DNA of 15,718 bases, taken from assembly GCA_002402275.1 (NCBI GenBank), contig DHFN01000201.1, positions 1 to 15,718 of the forward strand, written 5' to 3'. The position numbers and the translations under genes were made by a program. Positions 1 to 7,182 of the stretch are shown one piece after another. The stretch is from Anaerolineales bacterium UBA4823. Its GTDB lineage: Bacteria; Chloroflexota; Anaerolineae; Anaerolineales; UBA4823. The notes under the pieces are model-generated. The model was not told the origin of the DNA. It ran no database searches and worked only from the letters and a program-made list of their open reading frames with translations. Numbering within the stretch: position 1 is the stretch's first letter; each line of letters starts with the position of its first letter.

Positions 1-800
1 AATAATATCCCCAAATGCATTTCGAGGTAGTGCACAAAAGACTGTGGATCATGAACTTGACTGGTATATTCCATCAATTGATAACCATCCAGACCATATT
101 TGGGGTGACAGGAAGAAGGTTGCGCGCCAGAGGGAGCTTCAATCACATAATCAACAAATGGTGCGACGATATCAGCTTGTTCTAGTTCGGGAACAATTTC
201 TTCTGCTGTAATCACCACTACCTCTGAAGCAATGGTCAGCTCCTCATCAAGGGCTTTATTTTTTCCAATTAAAGCGTTTCCTTGAACATCTGCCACTAAT
301 GCGTGAATTACTGCCAAATCCGGTTTTATGGCTGGAAATGCCATTAATTCTTCACCTTTATAAGGATCTACGATAATTTTTAGATCCGGTCGCAGTATAG
401 GTAAATCTGTACCAATCCATCCTCGCCCAGGCATAAAGCTAACTCCAGCCATCTGCGCTCGTAATCCGAATGCCAGGCTGGCTTCGGTCTCTTCGAGGAT
501 ATTTAATTCTCCTCGATTACCATAATAAGTGAACATAGGGGCAAAGCCAAAGATTTCCAGTCCGAAATAACAAGTACGAATGGTTCTGGCTAGCTGGGCA
601 CCGACCAGAAGATCACATTCGTAGCCACCTGTTAAACTCAACAAGGTAAAATTATAAGAGGTGTGGGTTTGATAGGCATATTTGATTAATTCCAAAGTAA
701 AGGTTACCGGACGACGATAAAGCGTCATACCTCCAATGGCAAGCATACTATCAGGTTTGACAAGCGGTAAAATTTCTTGAATGCTTGAAAGTTTATCCAT
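1..800 (-). CDS. CoA-transferase subunit A (GctA-like), 3' end outside window
   Basis: This is the alpha subunit of a family I CoA-transferase, of the kind that pairs with a separate beta subunit to move CoA between organic acids; the substrate cannot be read from this piece. I translated 266 residues from ATG at 800. Family features seen are the early glycine pair in AIGGMTLYRRP (residues 21-31), the GRGWIGTDLP segment (125-134) and the block PAIKPDLAVIHALVADVQGNA (roughly 156-176), which matches the conserved 'PDvalih...aD..GNa' region of glutaconate CoA-transferase A and relatives. The catalytic glutamate is carried by the beta subunit, which would lie to the left of the window. The start codon lies inside the end of the HAD gene, with an 8-base overlap (ATGGATAA), so translation is probably coupled; there is no separate Shine-Dalgarno. 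The gene is partial only because the window ends. Family assignment is fairly sure; glutaconate specificity is not claimed. Confidence 0.85.
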   Translation of the reverse strand, partial: MDKLSSIQEILPLVKPDSMLAIGGMTLYRRPVTFTLELIKYAYQTHTSYNFTLLSLTGGYECDLLVGAQLARTIRTCYFGLEIFGFAPMFTYYGNRGELNILEETEASLAFGLRAQMAGVSFMPGRGWIGTDLPILRPDLKIIVDPYKGEELMAFPAIKPDLAVIHALVADVQGNALIGKNKALDEELTIASEVVVITAEEIVPELEQADIVAPFVDYVIEAPSGAQPSSCHPKYGLDGYQLMEYTSQVHDPQSFVHYLEMHLGIL

Positions 801-1464
801 GATTGGAGTTTTGATAATGGTGATTTTCCCATAATTCTGGAAAACGTTCGCGCAGATCCATTAATCTTGGAATAATAAGTTTTGCGGCCCGGTCTGCTTC
901 ATAATTACCAACCAATATAGTAAACATCCCCAGTTGAGCAGCAGGAGACAAATTGTGAATTGAATCATCCAGGTAGACGACGGTTTGCGGATTGCTCACA
1001 TGGGCTTTCTGTAACGCGATTTGATAGGCTTCTGGCTCAGGTTTACAATAAAAATTTACTGCTCTGACATCAATGATACCGTCAAAGCAATTATCTAATT
1101 TGAGGGCGTTTAATACCCTTTCCGCATGGCGTGAGTCGGCGTTGGTGAAGATAAATTTACGGTAGGGGAGAGATTGGATCATCTCCTTCAAATTTGGATC
1201 GGGCTTTATATAATCTTGGAGGGGTATATCATGGACAAATTGTAGATAATCATCGGCATCAATCTGGTAATTTGCTTGCAGTCCGCGTAAGGTTGTTCCA
1301 TAGGTTTCGAAGTAAGTTCGTCTCAATTCTGGGATAATCTCCCAAGAAAGCCCCAACCTTTCGTTCATATAAAGCGCCATACGCTGGCGGATAACTTCCC
1401 ATAGCCCACAATCGTTATCGTATAAAGTGCCATCCAAATCGAAGAATATTGTTTCAAAATTCAT
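793..1464 (-). CDS. HAD-family hydrolase, pyrimidine 5'-nucleotidase-like
   Basis: A 223-residue haloacid dehalogenase superfamily phosphatase with all four motifs. Motif I is FFDLDGTLYD with nucleophile Asp9 and acid/base Asp11; motif II is FTNAD with Thr107; the motif III lysine is Lys141 in CKPEPEAY; motif IV is YLDDS with Asp166 and Asp167, which bind magnesium. The helical cap between motifs I and II and the TLYD start resemble the pyrimidine 5'-nucleotidase subgroup (Sdt1/Phm8-like), so a nucleotide or related phosphomonoester is the likely substrate, but HAD specificity is notoriously hard to read. It is the first gene of a minus-strand unit and overlaps the following CoA-transferase gene by 8 bases. 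There is no Shine-Dalgarno before ATG 1464; a TATACT hexamer ends 6 bases upstream, which suggests a leaderless mRNA. HAD fold certain, nucleotidase role likely. Confidence 0.85.
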   Translation of the reverse strand: MNFETIFFDLDGTLYDNDCGLWEVIRQRMALYMNERLGLSWEIIPELRRTYFETYGTTLRGLQANYQIDADDYLQFVHDIPLQDYIKPDPNLKEMIQSLPYRKFIFTNADSRHAERVLNALKLDNCFDGIIDVRAVNFYCKPEPEAYQIALQKAHVSNPQTVVYLDDSIHNLSPAAQLGMFTILVGNYEADRAAKLIIPRLMDLRERFPELWENHHYQNSNHG

Positions 1465-1470
1465 TCTAAA

Positions 1471-1476
1471 AGTATA
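1471..1476 (-). promoter_or_regulatory. -10 hexamer TATACT of the HAD/CoA-transferase unit
   Basis: On the minus strand TATACT ends six bases before the ATG of the HAD gene. A start site about 7 bases downstream would fall on the ATG itself. No convincing -35 hexamer lies 16-18 bases upstream; that space is filled by an inverted repeat (1477-1496). Confidence 0.45.
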
Positions 1477-1496
1477 CCTGAAAAAATGGGTTCAGG
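1477..1496. repeat. Perfect 6-8-6 inverted repeat abutting the HAD -10 box
   Basis: CCTGAA (1477-1482) and TTCAGG (1491-1496) are perfect reverse complements around an 8-base spacer. The element directly touches the TATACT box of the HAD gene and covers the region where a -35 would be, so it could be an operator or activator site. The rest of the 1465-1587 divergent gap holds only the mutL -10 candidate. Confidence 0.4.
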
Positions 1497-1565
1497 AGGG
1501 ATTAGATATTGAACATTGAATTGTGTTTACATTTTATATCATTAAAGCGGTGACTTGAAGAAGGG

Positions 1566-1571
1566 TATAAT
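1566..1571 (+). promoter_or_regulatory. -10 hexamer TATAAT upstream of mutL
   Basis: A consensus TATAAT ends 16 bases before the mutL ATG. The best -35 partner is TTAAAG at 1542-1547 (18-base spacer, only 3 of 6 matches), so this is a -10-only prediction. A start near 1578 would leave a leader of about 10 bases that still contains an AGG (1579-1581) as a minimal Shine-Dalgarno. Confidence 0.4.
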
Positions 1572-1587
1572 GAAAGACAGGTAAAGC

Positions 1588-3303
1588 ATGACTATCCATT
1601 TATTACCTTCTGAAATTGCCTCCCAAATTGCTGCCGGTGAAGTTGTAGAAAGACCGGCTTCGGTTGTCAAGGAACTAATTGAGAATTCATTAGACGCCCA
1701 AGCTACCCGAATAAATGTGATAATTGAGGGTGCTGGAAGAAAAGTGATCGAGGTGAGCGATAATGGGCAGGGAATGGATGATGAGGATATTCAGTTATCA
1801 GTTTTGAGATATGCGACCAGTAAAATAGATGCCATATCCGATCTAACTCAAATACAATCTTTGGGATTTCGAGGAGAAGCATTAGCTTCTATTAGCTCTG
1901 TCTCTCGTTTCCAGATTACCTCACGCAACCAATCAATGCCCCATGCGACAAGGCTTTTAATTGAAGGAGGGGTAAAAGTCAGTTTAACAGCAGTAGGCGC
2001 TCCGGTGGGTACAACCGTGCGGGTAGAGGATTTGTTCATGAATGTGCCAGCTCGGTTAAAATTTTTAAAACAAGACCAAACAGAAAGAATCCGGATTGAT
2101 CAAGTGGTTGCGCATTATGCATTTGCCTATCCAGAAGTTCAATTTCATTTGGTTCAAGAGAGCAAAAACAATTTGACCACTAGTGGTAATGGGAATCGGG
2201 CAGAAGTGTTAATCATGCTGCTGGGTTTGGATACCGCAAAACAAATGATTGAAGTTGTCTATGAAGAGCCAGAAATCAAAGTGTATGGCTTTATCAGCCC
2301 ACCAAGCTTGACACGTTCCAATCGAAAAGAGATTCACTTCTATGTCAATCGGAGACCGATCCAAGACAGCTCACTTGCTTCGGCAGCCATTCAAGCATAT
2401 CATACATATTTGATGGTGGGACGTTATCCAATCGTGAAGTTATTCATTGATATGGATCCAGCAAAAGTGGATGTCAATGTTCATCCAGCTAAGGCAGAGG
2501 TGCGCTTTGCCAATCCGAATTGGATCTTTAGCCAGGTACAACACGCTGTCCGAAGAGCTTTATTAGCTGCATCCCCAATTCCTCAAATAACTTCTTCAAT
2601 CTGGCAACCAAGTTGGGATTTAATTGAGAGAGAAAAAGAATCTGGCGAGTTAAACCAACCAAGACTTTACCCACCTCAACCCGATTTAATTGAAGCCCAA
2701 AGCAATATTAAGTTGAGTCACATGCCTTTGCTCCGTTTGGTTGGACAGGTTGCTGCTACTTATCTAGTGGCAGAGGGCCCAGATGGTTTGTATCTTATTG
2801 ATCAACATGCAGCTCATGAGCGGGTATTGTTTGAAAAATTTCTCAAGAATCAAAACCAAAAATCCGTATCTCAAAAATTGCTCGACTCGGTCATCGTACC
2901 CATGTCACAGGTTCAAGCAAGTCTTTTAGAAAATCAACTAGATATTCTCAACCAGATTGGTTTTGAAGTTGAAAAATTTGGTCCTAATACGGTGAAAATT
3001 AGGGCTATTCCAGCCTTGTTGGGAAATATGCAACCACAACTAGCTATCCTGGCAGTTGTTGAAAATTTGGAAGAAGATGAAACCCCTTTAGAAAAAGAAC
3101 AAACAAAAAAAATCATTGCCCGGGTTTGCAAACGGGCTGCGGTAAAAGCTGGGCAAATCCTTTCTGCAGAAGAGCAAAAAACTCTTTTGGCAGACCTGGA
3201 AGCATGTGAATCTCCTCGCACTTGTCCACATGGGAGACCGACCATGATTCACTTATCTGTGGATATCCTTGAAAGACAATTTGGAAGACGTGGTGCAATT
3301 TGA
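1588..3303 (+). CDS. mutL: DNA mismatch repair protein MutL
   Basis: MutL couples mismatch recognition by MutS to strand incision and excision. This 571-residue protein has the full N-terminal GHKL ATPase: Glu29 and Asn33 in KELIENSLDAQA, the DNGQGMD loop (58-64), RYATSKI (74-80) and GFRGEALASISSVS (93-106). The C-terminal dimerisation domain carries the metal-dependent endonuclease motif DQHAAHERVLFE (405-416; Asp405, His407, Glu411, Glu416), an ACR-like VCKRAAVKAG segment and CPHGRP (546-551). It is therefore the nicking type found in bacteria that lack MutH and Dam-directed repair. The linker between the domains is short, about 40-50 residues. ATG 1588 gives the standard start (IHLLPSEIASQIAAGEVVERPAS), with a weak AGG six bases before it. 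No mutS is in the window. The MDR dehydrogenase gene follows after 21 bases and is probably co-transcribed. Confidence 0.98.
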   Translation: MTIHLLPSEIASQIAAGEVVERPASVVKELIENSLDAQATRINVIIEGAGRKVIEVSDNGQGMDDEDIQLSVLRYATSKIDAISDLTQIQSLGFRGEALASISSVSRFQITSRNQSMPHATRLLIEGGVKVSLTAVGAPVGTTVRVEDLFMNVPARLKFLKQDQTERIRIDQVVAHYAFAYPEVQFHLVQESKNNLTTSGNGNRAEVLIMLLGLDTAKQMIEVVYEEPEIKVYGFISPPSLTRSNRKEIHFYVNRRPIQDSSLASAAIQAYHTYLMVGRYPIVKLFIDMDPAKVDVNVHPAKAEVRFANPNWIFSQVQHAVRRALLAASPIPQITSSIWQPSWDLIEREKESGELNQPRLYPPQPDLIEAQSNIKLSHMPLLRLVGQVAATYLVAEGPDGLYLIDQHAAHERVLFEKFLKNQNQKSVSQKLLDSVIVPMSQVQASLLENQLDILNQIGFEVEKFGPNTVKIRAIPALLGNMQPQLAILAVVENLEEDETPLEKEQTKKIIARVCKRAAVKAGQILSAEEQKTLLADLEACESPRTCPHGRPTMIHLSVDILERQFGRRGAI

Positions 3304-3324
3304 TGTCTGAATAAGGAGCGCGAA

Positions 3325-4287
3325 ATGCAGGCGATTTGGCTTGAAAATCAAAAATTATCCATCCGTAGTAATCTTTCCATTCCTAAGCCTGAGAAACACG
3401 AAGCGCTTATTCAAGTCCGTTTAGCAGGAATTTGTGCAACTGACTTGGAGTTAGTCAAAGGTTATTATCCATATTGTGGAATACCAGGCCATGAATTTGT
3501 TGGCAGTGTCGTTGAATCAAAGGATGATGAAAATTGGATTGGAAAAAGAGTTGTGGGAGAGATCAATATTGCTTGTGGACAATGCCGTGAATGCCAGGCA
3601 GGCAACCCCCGCCATTGTCTTAACCGTTCTACTTTAGGCATCGCTGATCATGATGGCGCCTTTGCGGAATATTTGACTTTGCCGATAGAAAACCTTCACC
3701 TCGTAGATGATACACTCGAGGATGAACAGGCTGTTTTCGTTGAACCATTGGCAGCTGCCCTAGAAATCTTAGAACAAGTTCCATTCAAGCCAAGTGATCA
3801 AGTTTTATTAATTGGCAGTGGGCGTTTGGGTTTATTGATTGCTCAAGTGTTAAATCTGGCTGCCATAAATTTTCGGGTTTTAGCTAAGTATCCTCACCAA
3901 CAAAAACTATTGAATGACTGGGGAATCTCATTCATCCCATCCCCTGATCAAATAGAGGATAAAAGCATTGACATTGTGATAGAAGCAACCGGATCTCCGG
4001 CTGGCTACGAATTAGCTCGGAAGGCTGTGAGACCACGAAAAACTATCGTAATGAAAAGCACCTATCATGGTAATATGGAGATCAATATGTCCTCTGTGGT
4101 CGTGGATGAAATCACTTTGATCGGCTCACGCTGCGGGTCATTTCAACCAGCCCTTGAATATTTACAGAAGAAGAGGATAGATGTTGGTTCAATGATTATG
4201 GGAAAGTATCCATTAAGTCGTGGGATCGAAGCTTTTCAAAAAGCAGCAGAACCTGGAGTGCTCAAGGTTTTAATCACTCCCTCTTAA
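3325..4287 (+). CDS. Zinc-dependent MDR-family alcohol dehydrogenase
   Basis: A 320-residue NAD(P)-dependent medium-chain dehydrogenase/reductase. The N-terminal GroES-like domain carries catalytic zinc ligands Cys37 (GICATD), His56-Glu57 (GHEF) and Glu140 (VEPLA). The structural-zinc lobe has four cysteines, Cys84, Cys87, Cys90 and Cys98. The Rossmann domain starts at about residue 157 with GSGRLG (164-169). It is slightly shorter than the usual 340-350 residues of threonine or sorbitol dehydrogenase relatives, with a compact C-terminus. All metal ligands are present, so an active oxidoreductase acting on an alcohol or polyol is likely; the substrate cannot be told. A strong Shine-Dalgarno AAGGAG (3313-3318) sits six bases before ATG 3325. 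It follows mutL by 21 bases, an operon without obvious functional logic. Confidence 0.88.
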   Translation: MQAIWLENQKLSIRSNLSIPKPEKHEALIQVRLAGICATDLELVKGYYPYCGIPGHEFVGSVVESKDDENWIGKRVVGEINIACGQCRECQAGNPRHCLNRSTLGIADHDGAFAEYLTLPIENLHLVDDTLEDEQAVFVEPLAAALEILEQVPFKPSDQVLLIGSGRLGLLIAQVLNLAAINFRVLAKYPHQQKLLNDWGISFIPSPDQIEDKSIDIVIEATGSPAGYELARKAVRPRKTIVMKSTYHGNMEINMSSVVVDEITLIGSRCGSFQPALEYLQKKRIDVGSMIMGKYPLSRGIEAFQKAAEPGVLKVLITPS

Positions 4288-4301
4288 TTATCGGAGTTAG
4301 T

Positions 4302-4372
4302 GGCTTGAAAAGCAGAATTAGTCTATAAAGACTATAGGGATTATTCTCTTTATCAAGCCTAAATGCCTTAGG
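4302..4372. repeat. Nested and competing inverted repeats in the convergent gap
   Basis: The 4288-4493 gap between two converging genes contains a long-range stem: GGCTTGAAAAG (4302-4312) against CTTT-A-TCAAGCC (4348-4359), 11 pairs with one bulged A. Inside it is a small hairpin, TAGTC (4319-4323) with GACTA (4330-4334). A third hairpin, CCTAA (4358-4362) with TTAGG (4368-4372), shares two bases with the outer stem, so the two exclude each other. T-tracts come only about 13 bases later (TTTTTT within 4380-4400) and at about 4425, so this is not a textbook rho-independent terminator. I see nothing else in the gap. Confidence 0.4.
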
Positions 4373-4493
4373 AAATCTATTGGTATTTTTTATCGAAGTA
4401 TTTCAAAGGGTTTCTTTTAGTCAAGTTTTTTTGATGATTATTTTTGAGATACGCTTTTAACGGTCATTCTATCTGATGCTTTTAGATGAAGAA

Positions 4494-5642
4494 TTATAGA
4501 AGGGCTATAATTTTTCTAGCAAGTTCGTTAAATTGTTGGCTAGAAACACTTTCTGGTTGATGGGTATAAATAGGATGATTGGATAAATTAGCATGATGGG
4601 CGAGTTCCGGAGCAGGTGTAAACATCTCCAGAATCGGCAATTTTATTTTTTCTTGTATTTGAGAACGGGTGAACATTACATCGGCTCGAATACGGTTATA
4701 TAAAACAGGGATAATTCTAGATTGTGCAAATCCGGAATTGAGAAATTCGTTAATCAATTGGTCCTCTAAATTGATTGATGCAAAAGTTGGATCAAAAACA
4801 ATTATTAAGAGATCACAATTTGGATATATTGGATCAAAAAGTGGGTTATAACCTGCTCCAAGATCAAGAAGAATAACATCAGCCAGAGGAGTGAGAATTT
4901 GGCTAATGGTTTGATAGTGTTTGCTCGTTGCGGGGATTTTAGCTTCGGAAGGTAAATAGGACGATAGTAGTAAATCGATTCCTGGGGAATATCTGACTAG
5001 GTTTTTTTCTATGTCGGTTGAATTAATTTCATTATCATTTATTGAAAGAAGCTTTTGAAGACCGTCAATCTTTGTATAACCAAGCTCCATTCCGATGGTA
5101 CCATTACCAGGTCGAAAATCCGCTATGATTATGTTTTTATTCTCTGTTTTTTGGATTGCCAATCCCAGATTTAATGTCAAAGAGGAAGAGCCAACTCCGC
5201 CTTTTGAGCTTAAAATTCCTATCAGAGTTCCTTTACGAATTGCTCTCTCGGATTCAATTGGGTGTGATTTTTGGCTGCGGGTGAGTACGGCGCGTATATG
5301 AGCGAATAATTCGCGGGGCTGGGTTGGTTTCGTCAGGTAGTCATCTGCACCGGTTTCGAAACCCAGAATTTTATCTTCTACTTGATTTTTTGCGGAAAAA
5401 ATAATGATTGGAATTTGGCTTATGCTGGGATTTTCACGAACTTTTTTAGTGACTTCATAACCGTCCATTTCTGGCATCATGATATCCAACAGAATAATAT
5501 CCGGTTGTTCATTTTCTGCAATAGTTAATGCTTGAGGACCATTATCGGCGGCTAGAATATGAAATCCTTGACGCTGAAGCATTAACCCCACTAAACGTAG
5601 TGTATCTATATCATCATCAACAATCAATACTTTTTCGGGCAT
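4494..5642 (-). CDS. Response-regulator receiver domain fused to CpaE/TadZ-type ATPase
   Basis: A 382-residue two-domain protein. Residues 1-123 are a receiver domain with acidic pocket Asp9-Asp10-Asp11, phosphoacceptor Asp53 (LLDIMMPEMDG), Ser83 and Lys105 (TKP), so it looks able to be phosphorylated. Residues 138-382 are a MinD/ParA-like ATPase of the CpaE/TadZ group: SSKGGVGSSSLTLN (145-158) keeps the signature lysine Lys147 but has Ser152 where the P-loop lysine would be; a Walker A' IIADFRPG with Asp175 and LADVILLDLGAG follow. CpaE/TadZ proteins mark the cell pole and localise Tad/Flp pilus machinery; loss of the P-loop lysine is common among them. No tad/cpa genes are in the window, so the partner is unknown. 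GAAGG ends 7 bases before ATG 5642 as a Shine-Dalgarno. The gene is divergent from tilS, with a 109-base gap. Confidence 0.85.
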   Translation of the reverse strand: MPEKVLIVDDDIDTLRLVGLMLQRQGFHILAADNGPQALTIAENEQPDIILLDIMMPEMDGYEVTKKVRENPSISQIPIIIFSAKNQVEDKILGFETGADDYLTKPTQPRELFAHIRAVLTRSQKSHPIESERAIRKGTLIGILSSKGGVGSSSLTLNLGLAIQKTENKNIIIADFRPGNGTIGMELGYTKIDGLQKLLSINDNEINSTDIEKNLVRYSPGIDLLLSSYLPSEAKIPATSKHYQTISQILTPLADVILLDLGAGYNPLFDPIYPNCDLLIIVFDPTFASINLEDQLINEFLNSGFAQSRIIPVLYNRIRADVMFTRSQIQEKIKLPILEMFTPAPELAHHANLSNHPIYTHQPESVSSQQFNELARKIIALL

Positions 5643-5735
5643 CCAGAACCTTCAAGAAAGAATTTTGACGGGATTTGTCAGATAGATTTTCCTATGGATT
5701 AGTTAAGAACTATGAATTGATAGAGGTAAATCAAT

Positions 5736-5741
5736 TATAAT
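5736..5741 (+). promoter_or_regulatory. -10 hexamer TATAAT of tilS
   Basis: A perfect TATAAT ends ten bases before the tilS ATG. The intervening bases are pyrimidine-rich (CTTTTTTGCT) and contain no Shine-Dalgarno. The predicted transcription start near 5748 gives a leader of only a few bases. No good -35 hexamer is visible at the proper distance; TTGATA at 5717-5722 is too close (13-base spacer). Confidence 0.5.
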
Positions 5742-5751
5742 CTTTTTTGCT

Positions 5752-7182
5752 ATGTTTGCAAAATTTGAAAAATATTTGCATGAAAAATGTCAGATTGAGA
5801 GCAACCAAACGATTATTGTAGGCGTTTCGGGTGGACCAGATAGTTTGGCTTTGATGGCATTGCTGGTGGAAGCTGGGCAGGCAATGGTTGTAGCCCATGT
5901 AAATCACCAACTTCGACCTACTGCAAATGCAGAAGAGGAAGGGGTTATAAAACTTGCAAAACAATTAGGGATTCAATGCGTCTCATCCAGAGTTGAAGTG
6001 AAGCAATTTGCACAGAACAAATCACTTTCGCTGGAGGAGGCTGCCCGTATTTTACGCTATCAATTCCTATTCGAAGAAGCAGAAAAACATCAAGCTAAGG
6101 CAGTTGCAGTAGCACATACTGCTGACGATCAAGTGGAAACATTCTTCTTACACTTGTTACGTGGAACCGGATCGAATGGACTCAGGGGAATGAAAACCTC
6201 CACTTTACCGAATACCTGGAGTAATAAGATTTCCCTCGTCAGACCCCTGCTTGGGTTTTGGCGAACAGAAATACTGGAAATCCTAACCCAGAAAGGAATC
6301 CAACCTTTTTGGGATCTATCTAATTGGGATAATCAATTTGCACGTAATCGGATTCGAAATCAACTTATCCCTATACTAGAAGAATATAATCCAGCCATTC
6401 GAAAGCTGATCTGGCAAACTTGCTCTGTGTTGGATGCGGATTTGGAGCTATTAGATAGTCTGGAGCAAGCTGCCTGGCAAAAGGTTTGTACTGAAGAGAA
6501 TACATTTGAAATATTTTTGGATATTGGAGAGTTAAATAACCAACCTTTGTCAATGCAAAGGAGAATTGTGCGCAGAGCTTGGTTAACCTTAACTCAATAT
6601 CCAGATGTGGTGGATTTCGTCCATATTGATAATGTAATTGCTTGGATCAATCGAACCACAAGTGGAAAATTAGAGCTAGATCCATCATTGAGATGGTTTA
6701 ATGATGACAAAAGAGCAGTGTTGGTAAAAAAAGGTTATGAGGATTCTTCATCAGAATTTCCACAATTCAAGAGAGAAGGTTTAATTCAACTAAATCCCGA
6801 GAGCGAGATCGAGATTGGGAATGGATGGATAATCCAGACTGAGGTTATTGAAAATCTTTCAGATAGTCTATGGAGAAAAGTTTTGAAATCAAATCCATTC
6901 GAAGCTTGGATTGATTTAGATCGTTGTCAATTACCCCTTGCTCTGCGAGCATTTCAAGAAGGAGATCGTTTTGAACCGTTCCGAATGAGTGGCGCGCAAG
7001 TCAAGTTATCGGATATTTTCATCAATCGAAAAATTCCGCAGCGCTTTCGTCATCATTATCCATTAGTATGTGATTCACAACGGATCATTTGGGTGCCAGG
7101 ATATACCATAGCTAATTCAGTTCAGCTTAGCGATCAAACTCAAAGAATCGTCCATCTAACTCTTAAAAAGTTTAGGATTTGA
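5752..7182 (+). CDS. tilS: tRNA(Ile)-lysidine synthase TilS
   Basis: TilS uses ATP and lysine to convert C34 of the CAU anticodon of a minor tRNA-Ile to lysidine, so that it reads AUA; it is essential in most bacteria. The 476-residue protein has the PP-loop ATP-binding motif VSGGPDS (25-31), the AHVNHQLR segment, the downstream AHTADDQVETFFLHLLRGTG block (about 120-140) and the NRIRNQLIPILEEYNP motif (about 203-218), typical of TilS. It also has a C-terminal substrate-binding region ending in FRHHYPLVCD and IIWVPGY, so it is the long two-domain form. ATG 5752 is the only sensible start and lacks a Shine-Dalgarno; a TATAAT ten bases upstream suggests a near-leaderless mRNA. Its last 11 bases overlap the 3' end of the convergent recombinase-like gene. 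Confidence 0.96.
   Translation: MFAKFEKYLHEKCQIESNQTIIVGVSGGPDSLALMALLVEAGQAMVVAHVNHQLRPTANAEEEGVIKLAKQLGIQCVSSRVEVKQFAQNKSLSLEEAARILRYQFLFEEAEKHQAKAVAVAHTADDQVETFFLHLLRGTGSNGLRGMKTSTLPNTWSNKISLVRPLLGFWRTEILEILTQKGIQPFWDLSNWDNQFARNRIRNQLIPILEEYNPAIRKLIWQTCSVLDADLELLDSLEQAAWQKVCTEENTFEIFLDIGELNNQPLSMQRRIVRRAWLTLTQYPDVVDFVHIDNVIAWINRTTSGKLELDPSLRWFNDDKRAVLVKKGYEDSSSEFPQFKREGLIQLNPESEIEIGNGWIIQTEVIENLSDSLWRKVLKSNPFEAWIDLDRCQLPLALRAFQEGDRFEPFRMSGAQVKLSDIFINRKIPQRFRHHYPLVCDSQRIIWVPGYTIANSVQLSDQTQRIVHLTLKKFRI

Noticed and set aside
2934..3245. A 103-codon open frame opposite mutL
   Set aside because: It lies wholly inside the conserved MutL C-terminal domain, has no recognisable protein features and no Shine-Dalgarno; shadow of the real gene.
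4380..4440. T-rich stretches in the convergent gap as rho-independent terminators
   Set aside because: The T-runs are not directly preceded by a G-C-rich hairpin; TCAA...TTGA around 4419-4432 is only four pairs.
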